This document shows, piece after piece, positions 5,218-8,456 of a stretch of 8,456 bases of DNA. The notes beneath the pieces are model-generated. The model had not been told where the DNA came from. It did not search any database and saw nothing but the letters and a program-made list of their open reading frames with translations. Source of the DNA: Bacteroidota bacterium (GTDB lineage: Bacteria > Bacteroidota > Bacteroidia > UBA7662); assembly GCA_016868485.1 (NCBI GenBank), contig VGGT01000065.1:1-8456 (forward strand), written 5' to 3'. Within the stretch, counting starts at the first letter, position 1. Each line of letters starts with the position of its first letter. The position numbers and the translations under genes were made by a program.

Positions 5218-7722
5218 ATGAGCAGAAGAAATCCATCATCACCATTCGAACATATGCACGGCTACGACGACGATGCCGAAACCGACGCAGACTTCTTCCC
5301 CATTTCTACCCCTACTGAGGAGGAGGAAGACTCGAGCGAAGAATTCCCAGGCGAACTCCCCATACTACCCCTTCGCAACACCGTATTGTTTCCTGGTGTT
5401 GTTATCCCCATAACGGTAGGCCGCGACAAATCCATTCGGCTTATTCGCGATGCCAACAGTGGCAGCAAAATCATTGGCGTCCTTTCCCAGACCGATGTAT
5501 CTGTCGAAGAGCCCGGTGTAGGGGATTTGCACAACATCGGAACCGTTGCGCGCATCCTGAAAATGCTCCGTATGCCCGATGGAAATACAACGGTGATCAT
5601 TCAAGGTCGACAAAGGTTTCGACTGGAAGAGATTACCAGTACTGAACCCTATCTCAGGGCTCGGGTGACGCCCCACCGCGATGTAAAGCCACGCAAGAAC
5701 GATAAGGAATTTGAGGCGCTGATCGGTTCCATGAAAGATATGGCCCTTCAAATCATTGAGCAGTCGCCCAATATCCCCAGCGAGGCTGCCATCGCCCTGC
5801 GCAACATTGAAAGCGCAGCCTTCCTCATCAACTTTATCGCCAGCAACCTCAATACCGATGTGGCTGAGAAACAGCGCCTACTCGAAATGGAGGGTCTAAA
5901 AGACCGTGCCACGGACGTGCTCACACAGCTCAATAAAGAACTCCAAATGCTGGAGTTAAAAAATCAGATTCAAAGTAAGGTCAAGGTTGATATCGATAAG
6001 CAACAACGCGAATATTTCCTTCACCAACAACTCAAGACCATACAGGAAGAACTAGGAGGGGCAACCCCCGACTTGGAGGCGCAAAACCTTCGTGAGCGCG
6101 CCAAAAAGAAACAGTGGAGCGCTCAAGTGCGCCAGCATTTCGATAAAGAAATCGACAAATTGCAGCGCATGAATCCAGCGGCTGCCGATTACAGCGTGGT
6201 GCTCAACTATGTTGAATTGATGCTCGATTTACCATGGGATGTCTACAGCACGGATCGTTTCGACCTAAAAAGGGCGCAAAAAATTCTGGATCAAGACCAT
6301 TACGGCCTCGACAAGGTGAAAGACCGCATTATGGAGTTCTTGGCGGTGTTGAAACTCAAAGCCAATATGAAAGCCCCAATTCTTTTGCTTGTGGGACCCC
6401 CTGGCGTCGGTAAAACCTCCTTGGGAAAGAGTATTGCGCGTGCCATCGGTCGAAAATATGTGCGCATGAGCCTTGGTGGCGTGCATGATGAGGCTGTCAT
6501 CCGCGGGCACCGCAAGACATACATCGGCGCCATGCCGGGCCGAATCATACAGAGTTTGAAAAAAGCGGGCAGCAGCAATCCCGTGATGGTTCTCGATGAG
6601 ATCGATAAAGTGGGCAGTGATTACCGGGGCGATGTCTCATCCGCCCTTCTGGAAGTATTGGATCCCGAACAAAACAGCACATTCTTCGATCACTACCTCG
6701 AGGTCGACTACGACCTGAGCAAAGTCCTGTTTATCGCCACCGCCAATAGTTTATCGAGCATACAACCCGCTCTGCTCGACCGAATGGAGGTCATTGAAAT
6801 TAATGGATATACACTGGAAGAAAAGCAAGAAATTGCACGCAAATACCTCATTCCCAAACAATTGGGGGAGCATGGACTCACAAAAGATGATTTTTCGATC
6901 CAGGCAGCGATGACCAGATACATCATCGAACGGTATACCCGCGAATCGGGCGTGCGCAGCCTCGACAAGAAAATAGCCTCCATGGTTCGGGGGTTTGCGC
7001 GCCACAAGGCCATGGAAACGCCCTACCGGGTGCAGGTGAACCGCGACGATTGCCACAAAATTTTGGGTGCCCCCATTTTTGACCCCGACGAATATGAAGG
7101 AAACCAAATTGCGGGGGTCGTTACCGGACTGGCCTGGACCTCGGCCGGCGGTGACATCCTCTTTATTGAAACGAGCTTGAGCCGAGGAAAGGGAAAAGTC
7201 AACATCACCGGAAATTTGGGTGATGTAATGAAGGAATCGGCCTCGATTGCGTTGGCCTATGTAAAAGTACATGCGCGTGAACTGGGAATCGATCACCGTT
7301 TGTTTGATTCGGTAGACATCCACATCCATGTACCTGAGGGTGCCACGCCCAAAGATGGGCCATCAGCAGGAATCACGATGCTCACGAGTATCGTTTCGGC
7401 CTTTACCCAACGAAAAATTCGTCAGAAATTGGCCATGACCGGGGAAATTACGCTTAGGGGCCGCGTTTTACCGGTTGGCGGCATCAAGGAGAAGATCCTA
7501 GCGGCCAAAAGAGCCGGAATAGGCTTTATAGTTCTGAGCAAACAGAACCGCAAAGACATTGAAGAAATTAGGCAAGACTACATTCGCGACCTCGAATTCC
7601 ATTATGTAGACCGCATGTCGGACGTCTTGGCATTCGCCCTGCTCCCAGAAAAAGTACAGAAGGCAGTCGACCTTATGTCTATGATTGAACCCAACCCGGG
7701 TGTTCAACGCAGCGCCAACTAA
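5218..7722 (+). CDS. lon: ATP-dependent protease La (Lon, LonA type)
   Basis: Cytoplasmic ATP-driven serine protease that degrades misfolded and selected regulatory proteins as a hexamer. The 834-residue product has all LonA parts. After an acidic tail (about 1-45, rich in D and E), the N-terminal substrate domain starts at ELPILPLRNTVLFPG, 46-60, and runs to about 250, followed by a helical linker. The AAA+ module has Walker A GPPGVGKT at 393-400 and Walker B VMVLDEIDK at 456-464. The proteolytic domain carries the catalytic serine S716 in PKDGPSAG and lysine K759 in GGIKEK; the 43-residue spacing equals that of E. coli S679 and K722. Nothing is missing. The acidic tail is typical of Bacteroidota Lon. 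The ATG at 5218 is the first in a frame closed upstream by TGA at 5185; no Shine-Dalgarno is seen. rsgA follows after 11 bases, probably on the same transcript. Confidence 0.98.
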   Translation: MSRRNPSSPFEHMHGYDDDAETDADFFPISTPTEEEEDSSEEFPGELPILPLRNTVLFPGVVIPITVGRDKSIRLIRDANSGSKIIGVLSQTDVSVEEPGVGDLHNIGTVARILKMLRMPDGNTTVIIQGRQRFRLEEITSTEPYLRARVTPHRDVKPRKNDKEFEALIGSMKDMALQIIEQSPNIPSEAAIALRNIESAAFLINFIASNLNTDVAEKQRLLEMEGLKDRATDVLTQLNKELQMLELKNQIQSKVKVDIDKQQREYFLHQQLKTIQEELGGATPDLEAQNLRERAKKKQWSAQVRQHFDKEIDKLQRMNPAAADYSVVLNYVELMLDLPWDVYSTDRFDLKRAQKILDQDHYGLDKVKDRIMEFLAVLKLKANMKAPILLLVGPPGVGKTSLGKSIARAIGRKYVRMSLGGVHDEAVIRGHRKTYIGAMPGRIIQSLKKAGSSNPVMVLDEIDKVGSDYRGDVSSALLEVLDPEQNSTFFDHYLEVDYDLSKVLFIATANSLSSIQPALLDRMEVIEINGYTLEEKQEIARKYLIPKQLGEHGLTKDDFSIQAAMTRYIIERYTRESGVRSLDKKIASMVRGFARHKAMETPYRVQVNRDDCHKILGAPIFDPDEYEGNQIAGVVTGLAWTSAGGDILFIETSLSRGKGKVNITGNLGDVMKESASIALAYVKVHARELGIDHRLFDSVDIHIHVPEGATPKDGPSAGITMLTSIVSAFTQRKIRQKLAMTGEITLRGRVLPVGGIKEKILAAKRAGIGFIVLSKQNRKDIEEIRQDYIRDLEFHYVDRMSDVLAFALLPEKVQKAVDLMSMIEPNPGVQRSAN

Positions 7723-7733
7723 ATATTGGCCGA

Positions 7734-8456
7734 ATGACGATTGGACAGGTCACTAAATCCACTGGAAGTTGGTATGAAGTGGATGCGGGCCAAGGCCAAA
7801 CGTTGAAGTGCCGTTTGCGGGGTAAAATCAGACTCGATGATTCAGCGAAGACCAATCCTGTAGCGGTGGGTGACCACGTTCGGGTGCACCTCGATGATCA
7901 CGAGGAGGCGGTCATCACAGAAATCCTGCCGAGGGTTAATCACATCATACGGCGAGCAACCAATCTGAGCAAACAGCACCATGTTTTGGCCGCTAACATA
8001 GACCAGGTGATGATCGTGGCCAGCTTGTTACGGCCCAAAATATCACCCGGATTCATCGACCGCTATTTGGTAACCGCCGAGGCCTACGGCATCGATGCGG
8101 TTTTGGTGCTGAACAAAGCCGACCAATGGTCGGAAAAGGAATGGGATCAAGCGAAAGAACTCTCGGGGATCTACTCGAATGCCGGTTATTCTGTATTGTG
8201 CACCTCAGCACTCAGGGGCGATGGAGTCGATTCCGTACATAAACTTTTACAGGCTAAAACTACGCTGATCAGTGGATTTTCAGGAGTTGGGAAAAGCAGT
8301 CTACTCAATAAACTATTTGGTCATTTGAACCTGAAGACCGGTGAGGTGAGTAGGTTTTCGAGCAAAGGAACCCACACCACCACATTTGCCCAGATGTTTA
8401 CCCCCGAACCCCACTTAAGAATTATTGATACACCAGGAATCAAAGAGTGGGGTCTG
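7734..8456 (+). CDS. rsgA: Small ribosomal subunit-dependent GTPase RsgA, C-terminus beyond the window
   Basis: Circularly permuted GTPase that binds the 30S subunit late in maturation. The frame is open from ATG 7734 to the right edge, giving 241 residues with no stop. The N-terminal OB-fold region begins MTIGQVTKSTGSWYEVDAG, a Bacteroidota RsgA signature. The GTPase motifs come in permuted order: NKAD (G4) at 127-130, TSA (G5) at 157-159, GFSGVGKSS (G1/P-loop) at 181-189, the switch-I-like KGTHTTT (G2) at 211-217, and DTPGIKEWGL (G3 and following) at 232-241. Family members run to about 300-320 residues, so the missing part should hold the C-terminal zinc-binding Cys/His domain. The gene starts 11 bases after the lon stop with no Shine-Dalgarno. 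The identification is firm despite truncation by the window edge. Confidence 0.96.
   Translation, partial: MTIGQVTKSTGSWYEVDAGQGQTLKCRLRGKIRLDDSAKTNPVAVGDHVRVHLDDHEEAVITEILPRVNHIIRRATNLSKQHHVLAANIDQVMIVASLLRPKISPGFIDRYLVTAEAYGIDAVLVLNKADQWSEKEWDQAKELSGIYSNAGYSVLCTSALRGDGVDSVHKLLQAKTTLISGFSGVGKSSLLNKLFGHLNLKTGEVSRFSSKGTHTTTFAQMFTPEPHLRIIDTPGIKEWGL

Noticed and set aside
6751..7329. 192-codon open frame on the minus strand inside lon
   Set aside because: It is antisense to the conserved AAA+ and protease parts of Lon, with no recognisable domain or separate regulatory signal.

Overview
The window reads as an ordinary chromosomal segment of a member of the Bacteroidota, probably near the Flavobacteriales. 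The assignment rests on protein style: a Lon protease with the acidic N-terminal tail typical of that phylum, an RsgA opening with the phylum's KSTGSWY signature, a stand-alone Mpl-type ligase with a Bacteroidota-like C-terminus, and start codons that almost all lack a Shine-Dalgarno sequence. Genus and species cannot be read from this sequence.

Layout. Positions 1-97 hold an 11-bp tandem repeat, cut by the left edge. Positions 168-3757 carry three genes on the minus strand, transcribed leftwards in the order mpl (peptidoglycan recycling ligase), a DnaQ/ExoX-type 3'-5' exonuclease, and mtaB (tRNA methylthiotransferase). Spacings of 19 and 1 bases suggest one transcript. A 120-bp divergent gap (3758-3877) separates them from a plus-strand pair: a metallo-beta-lactamase-fold hydrolase and a small HAD-like hydrolase whose start overlaps the preceding stop (ATGA). 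A 114-bp gap with a perfect inverted repeat precedes lon (5218-7722). Eleven bases after lon comes rsgA, a ribosome-assembly GTPase cut by the right edge.

How the genes relate. Most are housekeeping: cell-wall recycling, nucleic-acid trimming, tRNA modification, protein quality control and 30S maturation. The two small hydrolases are the only genes without an assignable substrate. No mobile element, CRISPR array, rRNA or tRNA gene, toxin-antitoxin pair or defence system was seen, and no gene looks broken. The items most worth a second look are the 11-bp repeat array, the palindrome upstream of lon, and the coupled hydrolase pair.
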